DNA of 64,000 nucleotides, from assembly GCF_042658365.1 (NCBI RefSeq), contig NZ_JBHSQC010000004.1; one strand, 5' to 3'. This stretch comes from Carnobacterium_A antarcticum. GTDB lineage: Bacteria > Bacillota > Bacilli > Lactobacillales > Carnobacteriaceae. This document shows, piece after piece, positions 1-9,208 of this stretch; the stretch's first letter is position 1; each line of letters opens with the position of its first letter. The notes under the pieces were generated by a model. It was not told the DNA's origin, ran no database searches, and saw only the letters and a list, made by a program, of their open reading frames with translations. A program made the position numbers and the translations under genes.

Positions 1-77
1 AGTTTTTTTAATTAAATAAGGGACTAAAATTCTTTACCAACGTCAGTTGACGTAGAACCACAATTTATATGCTTATT

Positions 78-2234
78 TTATTCTTCTACAGGTTTTGTTT
101 CGTTCAAACCATCAGTAGCGGGTTGGTTTAGGATAGAAGAATCTTCTTCTGTTTGCAATTCAGGAGCATTTGTTTCGTACAATTCAACGGTTGATTGTTT
201 ACCGTTTAAATCGTACAAGCTAGTTGCTTGATCGCCTAAACCTTCATTGATAGCTTTCATCCGTTCTAATTGGTTTTGGTAACTATAAGAAGCAGGGTCA
301 GTTTCTAATAAGCCTTCAGGCGTGTAGAAACGCAATAAGTCGCTATGCAAAATACTGTCTGACAAGCTTAGTTGAGTAGAAACAGCTTCTTTTAAAGCTT
401 CTGTTTCAGCAAGTACTTCCTCAGAAGGCTCTTCAATCAATTGGCCGGTTGCGGTGTCGTAAATGTCTGCACCATCAAGAGTGTATTTTGGAGTTACAAC
501 ATCACCGTTACGGAAAGCAACTGTTTCATCATGATCAGCTGAGAAGAGATCGGTTCCCATCATGATGTTGTCTTTCGTATCGACACCCAACAAATGCATC
601 AATGTTGGCAGCATGTCAACTTGGCCGCCGAATTGTTCGTTGATTTTTCCATTGTCTGTTCCAGGAATATGGTACATCAACGGGATCCGTTGCAACATAT
701 CGTTGTCGTAGCCGTTCCAAGTTTCTGGATCTTCGCCAAGTAAAGGCGCCAATGTTTTGTTTCTTGAATTTGAAATACCATAGTGATCCCCGTACAAGAC
801 AATAATAGAATTATCGTAGAGACCAGAATCTTTCAGATAAGTGAAGAACTCTTCAATGGCTTGATCCAAATAATGAGCCGTCACAAAATAATTATTGATG
901 GTATCATCTGGCGTTTGGGCCGCTTTGAATTCAACATTCGCTTCATCCAATGGATAAGGGAAATGATTTGAAACGGTAATAAGTTTTGAATAGAAAGGTT
1001 GAGGCAATTGTTCGATATACTGAACAGATTCTTGTAAGAATAATTTATCTTTCAAACCGTATTCAAGGGTATTGCCTTCTGACATATCATAAGAATCAGC
1101 ATCAAAGAAATAATCGATGCCTAATTGTTTATAGGTGTTGTCTCGATTCCAGAATGAGCCAACATTTCCATGTAAGACAGCACTTGTGTAATCTTTTTTA
1201 GAACGTAAGATTTGGGCTGCCGATTGGAAAGTATTGCTTCCGCCAACTTGGGTAAATGCGCCGCCTTGAGGCAAACCGAATAATGAGTTTTCTAATAACA
1301 TTTCAGAATCAGACGTTTTACCTTGTCCTACTTGATGAAAAATATTCGTAAAACTTTGGGTTTGCTGGTCATGGAAAATGCTGTTTAAGAAAGGCGTCAC
1401 TTCATGCAATTCGCCATTTTCATCTTCTAATTGATAATCGATCAAAAATTGTTGGAAACTTTCTAAGTGCAAATAAATTACATTACGGTCTTCAGCAATT
1501 CCAAACATTTCTGAATCAGGAGCAGCATAGTGTTCATTTACATAAGAGAGAACAGCATCCATATCCGACTCATCTGCGTTGGCTTTGATTTGATTGGACT
1601 GCGCCGTTTGGTAACCGTCGTAAGCAGTGAAAAAGTTCAAACCGAGGTATTTGACGATATAGTTCCGGTCAAAGGTACGCGCCAAGAGTTGCGGGCGATT
1701 GCTTTCTGCTAATGCTAAATTACCTGCAAATAAGGTTACAGCTAAAATGGTTATTGCAGCAGCGGAACGTTTTTTATAGAGACGTTGGTCAAGTTTGACC
1801 GTTTTTGTCAATACTAAACCAAGCAAGACAACAAAATCGAGCCAGTAAAAAATATCTCGTGCTTTTAATAAAGCGGTTGTGCTGGCTCCAAGACCGCCAG
1901 CAACATTCCCAGCACCAAGAATCGTGGTTACCGAAAGGAAATCAGAAAATTCTCGGTAATATAAGATATTGGCAAAGAGCAACACGCTTAAAAGAAAGTA
2001 AACCACGAATAAAACGGTATAAGCTTTCTTGCTTTTTTTAAAGTACAGGGCAATCGAAAGGAACAGCATGGTGGTCGCCACGGGGTTGATCAGCAAAATA
2101 AATTGCTGCATAGCTCCGGTAACACCAAGCGAGAATTCTTGTGTATACCCTAAATACGTTTTTGCCCAGAATAAAACGACTGCCAATGAAAAGAAACCGA
2201 GCCGTGTATTTAGTATAGATTTTAATTTAGTCAC
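78..2234 (-). CDS. ltaS: Lipoteichoic acid synthase, LtaS family
   Basis: Membrane enzyme that polymerises the glycerol-phosphate chain of lipoteichoic acid, using phosphatidylglycerol as donor. The 718-residue protein has about five N-terminal membrane segments within residues 12-172, then an extracellular sulfatase-fold domain. Visible active-site residues are E258 (HLESF), T307 in GQGKTSDSE (the expected catalytic threonine), H424 in SNHFP, and D483/H484 in YGDHYG. LALA at 173-176 resembles the signal-peptidase site where LtaS enzymes are cut to release the catalytic domain. The start is GTG with AAGGAGG upstream. The acidic C-terminal tail is poorly conserved. A paralogue elsewhere is possible, so ltaS1 versus ltaS2 cannot be decided here. 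Confidence 0.93.
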   Translation of the reverse strand: MTKLKSILNTRLGFFSLAVVLFWAKTYLGYTQEFSLGVTGAMQQFILLINPVATTMLFLSIALYFKKSKKAYTVLFVVYFLLSVLLFANILYYREFSDFLSVTTILGAGNVAGGLGASTTALLKARDIFYWLDFVVLLGLVLTKTVKLDQRLYKKRSAAAITILAVTLFAGNLALAESNRPQLLARTFDRNYIVKYLGLNFFTAYDGYQTAQSNQIKANADESDMDAVLSYVNEHYAAPDSEMFGIAEDRNVIYLHLESFQQFLIDYQLEDENGELHEVTPFLNSIFHDQQTQSFTNIFHQVGQGKTSDSEMLLENSLFGLPQGGAFTQVGGSNTFQSAAQILRSKKDYTSAVLHGNVGSFWNRDNTYKQLGIDYFFDADSYDMSEGNTLEYGLKDKLFLQESVQYIEQLPQPFYSKLITVSNHFPYPLDEANVEFKAAQTPDDTINNYFVTAHYLDQAIEEFFTYLKDSGLYDNSIIVLYGDHYGISNSRNKTLAPLLGEDPETWNGYDNDMLQRIPLMYHIPGTDNGKINEQFGGQVDMLPTLMHLLGVDTKDNIMMGTDLFSADHDETVAFRNGDVVTPKYTLDGADIYDTATGQLIEEPSEEVLAETEALKEAVSTQLSLSDSILHSDLLRFYTPEGLLETDPASYSYQNQLERMKAINEGLGDQATSLYDLNGKQSTVELYETNAPELQTEEDSSILNQPATDGLNETKPVEE

Positions 2235-2340
2235 TAGTTAAGTCCTCCTTAAAGATACAAAAAAAATGCCTTTTTTTATCAAAGTGAGCGTCTGCTTATT
2301 TAATACGAATAAGCACCAGCTATTAAGACATATCATAGAT

Positions 2341-2369
2341 ATTTTACAGCTAATTTACACTAGAGTCAA
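2341..2369 (-). promoter_or_regulatory. Promoter of ltaS
   Basis: On the minus strand, TTGACT (2369-2364) and TAAAAT (2346-2341) are separated by 17 bp, close to the sigma-A consensus and about 110 bp upstream of the GTG start. The 2235-2535 gap holds this promoter and the vanZ-like promoter, and otherwise nothing I recognise. Confidence 0.72.
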
Positions 2370-2493
2370 TTTTTTGCCTCATATAATCAGAATGTATTCG
2401 GATACAATGGCAAAAGAGCAGGGTTCTCTCATGTAAGGTTAAATTTAAGTAAAGTTTATTCTTTTTAGAGTCAAAAAAAACTAGTGATTAAGG

Positions 2494-2499
2494 TATAAT
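2494..2499 (+). promoter_or_regulatory. -10 box upstream of VanZ-like gene
   Basis: TATAAT is a perfect -10 hexamer, but no good -35 is visible at 16-18 bp. It lies 36 bp before the ATG, whose SD is GGGAGG. Confidence 0.5.
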
Positions 2500-2535
2500 G
2501 GGTAACATCAAGATAAAGGGAGGTTTTGCCTCACC

Positions 2536-3189
2536 ATGTTTTTTTTACAATCTCTTTTTGATTTAACTGAAAATTTATTGGGCGATTCGATCAACCATTT
2601 TCCTTTGATTGAACTTATTTTTTACAGCTTAGATCAAGCCCTGTTTTATTTTATTGTTTGGGCCATCGGCCGAAGCTTATATTTGTTCATTCGCAAAAAG
2701 AAACAGTTGCCGATTAAAATCCGCCGCGAAGTTATTTTGAATCTGTTTGTTTTTTATTTGATCTTATTGATTCATTTGACCGTTTTCCGAGAAGAAAACA
2801 GCATTGGAAATGTTGCAGTAACGCTTCGTTCACTCGATCAAATCAATTGGACGCCATTTGTTCATACCTTTAAATTAACTCAGGGTGTCACTTTATTTGA
2901 TTATTATTATAATTTATACGGCAATATCCTTTGGTTTATTCCTATGGGATTTGGAGCGGCCTATTTAACGACTAAACGCCATTACTTTTTTAAAACGCTG
3001 TTGTTGGGCTCGGTGGTCTCCTTTTCGATTGAAACGATGCAATTCCTGTTTCATACTGGAGTAGCCGATATCGACGATTTGATTTTTAATACTATCGGTA
3101 CATTAGTAGGATTGATCTTATTTGAAGCCTGTCAATGGATTTTTTATAAAGTAAAAGGAATTAAAAAAAAGAAAAATCAACTCCGTTAA
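2536..3189 (+). CDS. VanZ-like family membrane protein
   Basis: Small integral membrane protein of the VanZ-like family (217 residues). It has about five membrane segments and the family signatures: N-x-x-WFIPMGF near 130, E-x-x-Q near 165, and DIDDLIFNTIGTLVG near 178-192. VanZ confers low-level teicoplanin resistance in enterococci, but most chromosomal relatives have no known substrate, so a resistance role should not be assumed. The C-terminus is lysine-rich and probably cytoplasmic. It is divergent from ltaS and appears to be a single-gene unit, since the next gene has its own promoter. Confidence 0.85.
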   Translation: MFFLQSLFDLTENLLGDSINHFPLIELIFYSLDQALFYFIVWAIGRSLYLFIRKKKQLPIKIRREVILNLFVFYLILLIHLTVFREENSIGNVAVTLRSLDQINWTPFVHTFKLTQGVTLFDYYYNLYGNILWFIPMGFGAAYLTTKRHYFFKTLLLGSVVSFSIETMQFLFHTGVADIDDLIFNTIGTLVGLILFEACQWIFYKVKGIKKKKNQLR

Positions 3190-3221
3190 CCGCTCTTGAA
3201 AAATAAATACCACAAAGAGTA

Positions 3222-3230
3222 TGGTATACT
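3222..3230 (+). promoter_or_regulatory. Extended -10 promoter of methyltransferase gene
   Basis: TGG directly precedes TATACT (3225-3230), an extended -10 element. The nearest TTGAAA (3196-3201) is 23 bp away, too far for a standard -35. Confidence 0.55.
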
Positions 3231-3277
3231 GGGGAGTTGCAAATCAGAAAAAGCATTAAAAAAGGAGAAGTTGAACC

Positions 3278-4456
3278 GTGGAAAAATATATGTTGAAAAG
3301 ACGCGCTACTGAGCGTGCACGTCAAGGTTATCCATTATTGGTATTGGAAGATTTTGTTAAAGAACCAAAAGTTTCAGAAGGTACCGTAATAGAATGTATT
3401 GATGAACAAAAGAAATTTGTTGCAGTAGCTTATTTAGCCAAACAAAATAAAGGCGACGGCTGGATTTTAACAACCCAAGCCAATGAAAAAATCGGACAAG
3501 CTTTTTTTGAAAGAATCTTCCAAGAAGCTTTAGATCAACGTTCAATTTTCCGACTGAATGACGAAACGACTGCTTACCGCGTCTTCAATGGAGAAGGCGA
3601 TGGTTTAGGCGGGGTGACAGTTGACTTCTATGCCGATTACTACGTCTTCTCATGGTACAGTGCCGGTATTTACAAACACCGCGATCAGATTTTAGCTGCT
3701 TTTAAAACGGTAGCACCGGAAATTAAAGGAATTTACGAAAAAATTCGTTTTGAAATGAAAATCAAACCAGCTACCGACCTTATTTTTGGAGAAGCTGCAC
3801 CTGAGCCGTTGATCGTTCAGGAAAACGGCATTCGCTATGCAACGTATTTGGATGATGGATTAATGACTGGGATTTTCTTAGACCAGCGTGATGTGCGTCA
3901 AAGTTTGTTGGAAAATTATGCGATGGGTAAATCTGTTTTAAACACGTTCAGTTATACTGGAGCTTTTTCGGTTGCAGCAGCATTAGGCGGAGCGATTGAA
4001 ACCACGAGTGTGGATTTAGCTAAACGCAGCTTGCCAAAAACAACAGAACAATTTGAAATAAATGGGTTAAACCCTGCAGACCAAACGATTCGTGTGATGG
4101 ATGTATTTGATTATTTTAAATATGCTATTCGGCACCAATTAGCCTTTGATGTGGTAGTGGTAGATCCGCCAAGCTTTGCTCGTTCGAAAAAACGGACTTT
4201 CAGCGCGGCACAAGATTATACTGGTTTATTGGAAGAGGTCATTCAATTGACTAAACCAAACGGAATCATTATTGCCTCAACCAATGCGGCTAATGTCACG
4301 ACTAAGAAATTTGAAGGCTTTATCGAAGAAGCTTTTGAAAATCAAGGAGCTGCTTATTCGGTAGAAGAAAAGCATACTTTGCCGGAAGATTTCAAAATCA
4401 GTCCTCATTTTCAACAAGGAGATTACTTGAAAGTTTACATTATCCGCAAAAAATAA
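3278..4456 (+). CDS. Class I SAM-dependent rRNA methyltransferase, RlmI-like
   Basis: Predicted 23S rRNA cytosine-C5 methyltransferase of the RlmI/YwbD type, 392 residues. An N-terminal PUA-like RNA-binding domain (about 1-75) is followed by a central domain (about 80-180) and a C-terminal Rossmann methyltransferase. The SAM motif I lies in NTFSYTGAFSVAA and motif IV is VVVDPPSFARSK. The start is GTG at 3278 with AAAGGAG 11 bases upstream. The family is clear; the exact modified base is inferred from E. coli RlmI and could differ. A dispersed repeat follows 24 bases after the stop. Confidence 0.85.
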   Translation: MEKYMLKRRATERARQGYPLLVLEDFVKEPKVSEGTVIECIDEQKKFVAVAYLAKQNKGDGWILTTQANEKIGQAFFERIFQEALDQRSIFRLNDETTAYRVFNGEGDGLGGVTVDFYADYYVFSWYSAGIYKHRDQILAAFKTVAPEIKGIYEKIRFEMKIKPATDLIFGEAAPEPLIVQENGIRYATYLDDGLMTGIFLDQRDVRQSLLENYAMGKSVLNTFSYTGAFSVAAALGGAIETTSVDLAKRSLPKTTEQFEINGLNPADQTIRVMDVFDYFKYAIRHQLAFDVVVVDPPSFARSKKRTFSAAQDYTGLLEEVIQLTKPNGIIIASTNAANVTTKKFEGFIEEAFENQGAAYSVEEKHTLPEDFKISPHFQQGDYLKVYIIRKK

Positions 4457-4480
4457 TCTGTCCTTAAAAGATGAATTTTA

Positions 4481-4695
4481 GACACTTTATCAAGTCGTAT
4501 TGGTGATTCTTAGGGGGTGGAATTTCCTCCGGAACTTACGTGTTTGCTTGTGGAAAGCCATGGGAACTCTTGGAGCCTTATGGTCTTCAGGTTTTCAAGC
4601 CTCTTCATGGCTATAAGCAACTACTATTCCTCCAAAAATTTCAAGATTATAGCATACAGTCATTTTCTTTACCAACATCAAAAATGATAGAACGC
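4481..4695 (+). repeat. Dispersed ~215-bp repeat, copy A
   Basis: Intergenic sequence closely related to 17897-18073 (same strand) and to the reverse complement of 57300-57514. Shared blocks include CTTACGTGTTTGCTTGT, CCATGGGA, GGTCTCCAGGTTTTC (here with one change) and CCTCCAAAAATTTCAAGATT. The ends are weakly inverted: the left end reads like GnnCTCTTTATnAA, and the reverse complement of the right end reads like GAGCCCTATCTTT in copy C. A 68-codon frame inside it has no counterpart in the other copies and is not called a gene. Confidence 0.8.
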
Positions 4696-4782
4696 TTTAT
4701 TCTAACGGAAAATTTCGTCTGTCATTATTTTGCTCATCAACACTAAATATTATAGACTCGAATTTTAAAGAAGGTTGATCAA

Positions 4783-5277
4783 GTGAAAAAAGCGAAACTA
4801 CAAAAAACCAATGCCATTCGGTTAGTGGATAAAATGAAAATCAGCTATCAACTTCATGAATATCCTTGGGATGAAGATCATTTAGGCGCCGAAGCCGTTT
4901 TCGAAACACTGACAGCACCGAAAGAATGGATTTTTAAGACCATTGTAACGACAGGTGACAAAACTGGCATAGTCGTTGCCTGCATTCCGGGAGACAGTGA
5001 AATTGATTTGAAAAAATTAGCTAAAGCCAGCGGTAATAAACGCATAGCGCTATTGCCGTTAAGCGAATTAGAGAAAACGACCGGTTATATTCGCGGCGGG
5101 TGTTCTCCGATCGGAATGAAAAAGCTGTACCCTACTTATTTTTCAAAACGTGCTGAACAAATGGAACGTATCATTGTTTCAGCAGGCAAGCGGGGTTTAC
5201 AAATCGAATTGGATCCACTCGATTTACAAAAAGTTACTTCAGCTACATTTGCAGAAATCGAAAGTCCACACAACTGA
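4783..5277 (+). CDS. ybaK: YbaK/EbsC-type Cys-tRNA(Pro) deacylase
   Basis: Trans-editing enzyme that removes cysteine from mischarged tRNA-Pro. The 164-residue length is typical of the family. The conserved lysine appears in WIFKTIV near residue 52, and the substrate-loop motif is GYIRGGCSPIGMKK near 105-118. The start is GTG with AAGAAGG upstream. It converges with the flavoprotein gene on the other strand and shares a bidirectional terminator with it. Confidence 0.88.
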   Translation: MKKAKLQKTNAIRLVDKMKISYQLHEYPWDEDHLGAEAVFETLTAPKEWIFKTIVTTGDKTGIVVACIPGDSEIDLKKLAKASGNKRIALLPLSELEKTTGYIRGGCSPIGMKKLYPTYFSKRAEQMERIIVSAGKRGLQIELDPLDLQKVTSATFAEIESPHN

Positions 5278-5278
5278 A

Positions 5279-5316
5279 AAAATCCGTTGTTCCTAAAAAA
5301 GGAACAGCGGATTTTT
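5279..5316. terminator. Bidirectional terminator, ybaK / flavoprotein
   Basis: The hairpin AAATCCG..GTTCC / GGAAC..CGGATTT has T-runs on both sides and sits between converging genes. Confidence 0.85.
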
Positions 5317-5318
5317 GG

Positions 5319-6596
5319 TTATTCGTGATTTTCCAAAGCTTGAGCAGCAGCGTGCATGCCGGCGATACGACCGGTAATGAATGCCCCAGTGATGTTGTAA
5401 CCACCAGTGTATCCATTGTAATCCAAAATTTCACCGGAAAAATATAAACCGCTGGTAAATTTGCTTTCCATCGTTTTGGGATTGACTTCCTTTGTATTGA
5501 TGCCGCCTCCGGTGACGAACGCTTTTTCGATCGGAAGCGTACCATTGGCTGTAAACCGGAAATCTTTCAAAAACTCGATGAATTTCTCAAGTTGATCGGG
5601 TGTCATTTGTTTCAAAGGCGCATTTTCATCGACACCTAATCGTTCCAAAGCAAACAATAAATACCGTTCAGGCACTAAGCCTTTTAAAGCATTTTTTGTA
5701 CTTTTTTCTCCTTCATTTTTCATTAAACCTTGCAGCTGTTGAGTAACTGCGCCTTTTGATAATTCAGGCAATGCATCTAATGAAAATGTGACGAAATCTG
5801 TTTTATCGCGTTGCATGGTTTGGTGAACAAACATGGAACAACGCAAAACTGCTGGGCCTGAAATACCAAAGTGGGTGAAAATCATATCCATTTGATGGGT
5901 AATGACTTTTTTTCCTTTTTTATTTAAGACACTAAGAGCCACATCCCGTAAAGAAAGACCTTGAAGGGTTTTATCTTGAATAAAAGCTTCATCAGACAAA
6001 ACGGGTACTTCTGTCGGGTAAAGAGGTTTTAAACTATGACCGGCTTTTTTAGCCCATTTGTAACCGTCACCGGTTGAACCCGTTCTTGGCATGGCTCGTC
6101 CGCCAGTTGACAGAACGATGCTTTTGGCCGACAACTCTCGTTCATCTTGCAATCGCAAGCCTGCAACTTTATTGTCTTCAAACAGTAATGTATCAACCGG
6201 AGCATCGGTATAAACGGTAATGGCTAATCGCTCCATGATCTCGATCAAAGCTTCTAAAACAGTCCGAGCCTTATCCGTTATCGGAAACATCCGACCATGG
6301 TCTTCTTCTTTTAAAGCGACTCCGTTCGAACGGAAAAAGGCCATAATATCATAATTATCGTATTGATGGAAAGCACTGTATAAAAAACGTCCATTTCCTG
6401 GGATATGGGCGATGATTTCTTCTTTATCGCGGTTGTTGGTTACGTTGCAACGTCCGCCGCCGGTCACCAGTAATTTACGGCCGAGCGTTTTGTTTTTTTC
6501 GACAACGGCAACTTTTGCACCATGTTCAGCAGCAGAGATAGCAGCCATCATACCGCTAGTTCCACCGCCAACTACGATGACATCGTAATCTGTCAT
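5319..6596 (-). CDS. FAD-dependent oxidoreductase, HI0933/BaiN-like
   Basis: Flavoprotein of the HI0933/YhiN family (425 residues). The dinucleotide-binding motif GGGTSG is at 10-15. The family signatures GRKLLVTGGGRCNVTN (about 39-54) and, near the C-terminus, SGEILDYNGYTGGYNI are intact. Databases often label it 'aminoacetone oxidase family' or BaiN-like, but the substrate is unknown in most bacteria. The start is ATG with GAGGAA upstream. It is transcribed alone, divergently from the sugar transporter gene. Confidence 0.85.
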   Translation of the reverse strand: MTDYDVIVVGGGTSGMMAAISAAEHGAKVAVVEKNKTLGRKLLVTGGGRCNVTNNRDKEEIIAHIPGNGRFLYSAFHQYDNYDIMAFFRSNGVALKEEDHGRMFPITDKARTVLEALIEIMERLAITVYTDAPVDTLLFEDNKVAGLRLQDERELSAKSIVLSTGGRAMPRTGSTGDGYKWAKKAGHSLKPLYPTEVPVLSDEAFIQDKTLQGLSLRDVALSVLNKKGKKVITHQMDMIFTHFGISGPAVLRCSMFVHQTMQRDKTDFVTFSLDALPELSKGAVTQQLQGLMKNEGEKSTKNALKGLVPERYLLFALERLGVDENAPLKQMTPDQLEKFIEFLKDFRFTANGTLPIEKAFVTGGGINTKEVNPKTMESKFTSGLYFSGEILDYNGYTGGYNITGAFITGRIAGMHAAAQALENHE

Positions 6597-6711
6597 GCGG
6601 ATTCCTCATTTCTGTTGGTCAAATTGTTAAAATTTCTTCACTTACCTTAGCACATTCCAGTCATTAGTTCCATCTCCTCGTGAAAGAATTTATATTGGAA
6701 CCAGTTACATG

Positions 6712-6741
6712 TTGTAGTTCAACTCTTATCCTTGTTATGAT
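6712..6741 (+). promoter_or_regulatory. Candidate promoter of sugar transporter
   Basis: TTGTAG, 18 bp, then TATGAT; the ATG follows about 42 bp later. Confidence 0.45.
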
Positions 6742-6782
6742 GTGAGTATTAATAAATTGAATCATTAAGGAAGAGGTTGAAT

Positions 6783-7646
6783 ATGGAAATTTTAATTGCA
6801 TTGTTGCCAGCTATTGCTTGGGGAAGTATTGGGTTAGTTAGTGGAAAATTAGGCGGAAATGCTTATCAGCAAACGGTCGGAATGACCGTGGGAGCGTTTA
6901 TCTTTTCAATAGGAGTGTATGTTGTTTATCAACCTGCCATTGATATGAAAATTATTTTAGCAGGTTTGGTATCTGGGATATTTTGGTCTTTAGGGCAAAT
7001 GAAACAGTTTCAAAGTATGCAGCTGATCGGTGTTTCTAATACGCTGCCCATTTCAACAGGTCTGCAACTGATCGTCAATACGTTGGCAGGCGTGCTGTTG
7101 TTTAGAGAATGGACCAGTACAAGAGACATAGTATTAGGAATTATAGCGATTGTTATTTTGATTATCGGTGTGCGTTTGACGACTGTAACCGATAAGTCTG
7201 AACAAACAACGGATACTAAATCTGCTTCAGCCAAAAAGAATGGTGCGATGGCCTTGCTGCTCTCAACAGCTGGTTATGGTTTATACACGATCACGATCAA
7301 CGCTACCGGAGTGGATGCTTTAGCCGTTATTTTGCCGCAAGCGGTTGGGATGATGATTGGTGCTTTCTTGTTTTCTTTCCGACAAGAGATAAAAAGCAAG
7401 TACACGATGCGCAACATCGGGACTGGTTTGTTGTGGGCAACAGGGAATATATTTATGCTGATTTCCATGAAGAATGTTGGTTTAGCTATTAGTTTCTCAC
7501 TGTCTCAAACAGGAATCATCATTTCAACTTTAGGCGGCATCTGGTTTCTTGGAGAAACAAAATCGAAAAGAGAGTTCCGCTACGTTTTGCTGGGCTGTCT
7601 TGGAGTGATCGCCGGCGGCATTTTGATCGGCTACATCAAAGCTTAA
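6783..7646 (+). CDS. GRP-family sugar transporter (GlcU/RbsU type)
   Basis: Integral membrane carrier of 287 residues with about ten hydrophobic segments in two homologous halves, as in glucose/ribose uptake proteins GlcU and RbsU of the drug/metabolite superfamily. The N-terminus IALLPAIAWGSIGLVSGKLGG and the later NIGTGLLWATGNIFMLISMK fit the family. The start is ATG 6783, six bases after AGGAAGAGG. An in-frame TTG at 6777 touches the SD and is unlikely to be used. The sugar cannot be told from sequence. The APC permease gene follows after 35 bp. Confidence 0.85.
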   Translation: MEILIALLPAIAWGSIGLVSGKLGGNAYQQTVGMTVGAFIFSIGVYVVYQPAIDMKIILAGLVSGIFWSLGQMKQFQSMQLIGVSNTLPISTGLQLIVNTLAGVLLFREWTSTRDIVLGIIAIVILIIGVRLTTVTDKSEQTTDTKSASAKKNGAMALLLSTAGYGLYTITINATGVDALAVILPQAVGMMIGAFLFSFRQEIKSKYTMRNIGTGLLWATGNIFMLISMKNVGLAISFSLSQTGIIISTLGGIWFLGETKSKREFRYVLLGCLGVIAGGILIGYIKA

Positions 7647-7681
7647 AAAACCGGAACTAAGAAAGGTTAGGATGGATCAGA

Positions 7682-9061
7682 ATGAATTATTTTAGAAAAA
7701 AACCGATGCCGCTAATAGGAGAAAAAACATCGGAATTGAAAAAAGACCTAAAAACAATGGATTTGATTTTACTTGGATTAGGAGCCATTGTTGGAACAGG
7801 CATCTTTGTGATCACAGGAACAGCAGCAGCAAATACAGCAGGACCGGCTTTGATCGTATCGTTTGTGATCGCTGCTTTTTCTTGCGTGTTATCTGCCCTT
7901 TGCTACGCTGAATTTGCTTCACGCGTTCCAGTTGCCGGAGGAGCCTACTCTTACGTTTACACCATTTTTGGAGAATTGGCGGGCTGGTTAGTCGGTTGGC
8001 TGATGATTTGCCAATATCTATTGGCTAATGCATCCGTTGCTTCTGGCTGGTCGGGCTATGTAAATGGCTTTTTAGATGGGATCGGACTAGGATTGCCGAT
8101 GGCTTTACGCGCTTCCTATAATGCAGCAACCGGTTCTTATATCGATTTGATCGCGGTTTTAGTTACCTTAGGAGTATCGTATTTAGTGGTTCAAGGGGCT
8201 AAAAAAGCGCTCAGGTTAAACAACTTAATGGTCATTGTGAAGTTTTCATTGATTGCTTTGTTTGTGATCGTCGGCGTCTTTTATGTCAAACCTGAAAATT
8301 GGACGCCTTTTGCGCCTTTTGGAATGAAAGGGGTCGTTTCGGGTGCAGCATTTGTCTTTTTTGCTTTTCTGGGTTTTGATTCCGTCAGTACAGCTGCGGA
8401 AGAAACCAAGAACCCGCAACGCGATGTGCCTCGAGGCATTATCGGTTCTTTAGGGATCGCCACCTTATTGTACATAGGGGTGACTCTAGTGCTTACGGGG
8501 TTGGTTCCTTTTGCACAATTAAATGTAAAAGACCCAGTAGCTTTTGCTATGCGCTTTATCGGTCAAGATGTGATCGCCGGTATGATTTCGGTAGGCGCCA
8601 TTTTGACATTGTTGACAGTATTGATTTCGATGACTTACGGATTAGCTCGTTTGATTTACGCCATTAGTCGTGATGGCCTGCTGCCGGAAAAACTAAGCGA
8701 AGTAGATGAGAAATCGCATAGTCCTAAAAATGCTACCGCTACGGCGGGAGTCATTTCGGCCGTTTTAGCAGGATTTGTTCCTCTCGAACGATTAGCCGAA
8801 TTAACCAATATTGTCACGTTGATGGTTTTTATCATCATTGCGGCCGGTATTATTCAATTGCGTAAAGAGTTTGGTCAACCCGATGAAAAAGAATTTAAAG
8901 TTCCGTTAGTGCCATTCTTGCCGGTATTGTCTATTGCCGTCTGTCTGTACCTCATGATTCAGTTGTCTTTATCTGTCTGGTTGGCTTTTGGAGCCTGGTT
9001 GATCGTTGGCTTTGTTTTCTATGTGGCTTATGGGCACAACCACAGCAAATTAAATCTTTAA
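7682..9061 (+). CDS. APC-family amino acid permease, YfnA-like
   Basis: Secondary transporter of 459 residues with about 12 membrane segments, in the cationic-amino-acid-transporter branch of the APC superfamily. The helix-1 unwinding motif GLGAIVGTGIFV (about 32-43) and the conserved FFAFLGFDSVSTAAEETKNPQRD around 223-245 are present. The closest pattern I recognise is Bacillus subtilis YfnA (461 residues). The substrate is probably one or more neutral or cationic amino acids; the sequence does not decide. It lies 35 bp after the sugar transporter and may be cotranscribed. Confidence 0.87.
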   Translation: MNYFRKKPMPLIGEKTSELKKDLKTMDLILLGLGAIVGTGIFVITGTAAANTAGPALIVSFVIAAFSCVLSALCYAEFASRVPVAGGAYSYVYTIFGELAGWLVGWLMICQYLLANASVASGWSGYVNGFLDGIGLGLPMALRASYNAATGSYIDLIAVLVTLGVSYLVVQGAKKALRLNNLMVIVKFSLIALFVIVGVFYVKPENWTPFAPFGMKGVVSGAAFVFFAFLGFDSVSTAAEETKNPQRDVPRGIIGSLGIATLLYIGVTLVLTGLVPFAQLNVKDPVAFAMRFIGQDVIAGMISVGAILTLLTVLISMTYGLARLIYAISRDGLLPEKLSEVDEKSHSPKNATATAGVISAVLAGFVPLERLAELTNIVTLMVFIIIAAGIIQLRKEFGQPDEKEFKVPLVPFLPVLSIAVCLYLMIQLSLSVWLAFGAWLIVGFVFYVAYGHNHSKLNL

Positions 9062-9208
9062 AAAGCTTCAGAAGTCTTTTTACTTCTAATTGTTGATGGA
9101 TCTATCCTATAATAGCCATATAAACGAAGAGGGGAAACGGAAAATACAAAACCGCTGACCGCTCGTTTGTAAGTGAATTCAAATTCTATATAGAAGGAGA
9201 AGGATAAT

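Noticed and set aside
20..60. ACGTCAGTTGACGT palindrome at the window start as ltaS terminator
   Set aside because: The stem is short, the loop would be only two bases, and no T-run follows on the minus strand; left uncalled.
4540..4746. 68-codon plus-strand frame after the RlmI-like gene
   Set aside because: It lies in dispersed repeat copy A; the frame is not kept in copies B and C, and it has no SD.
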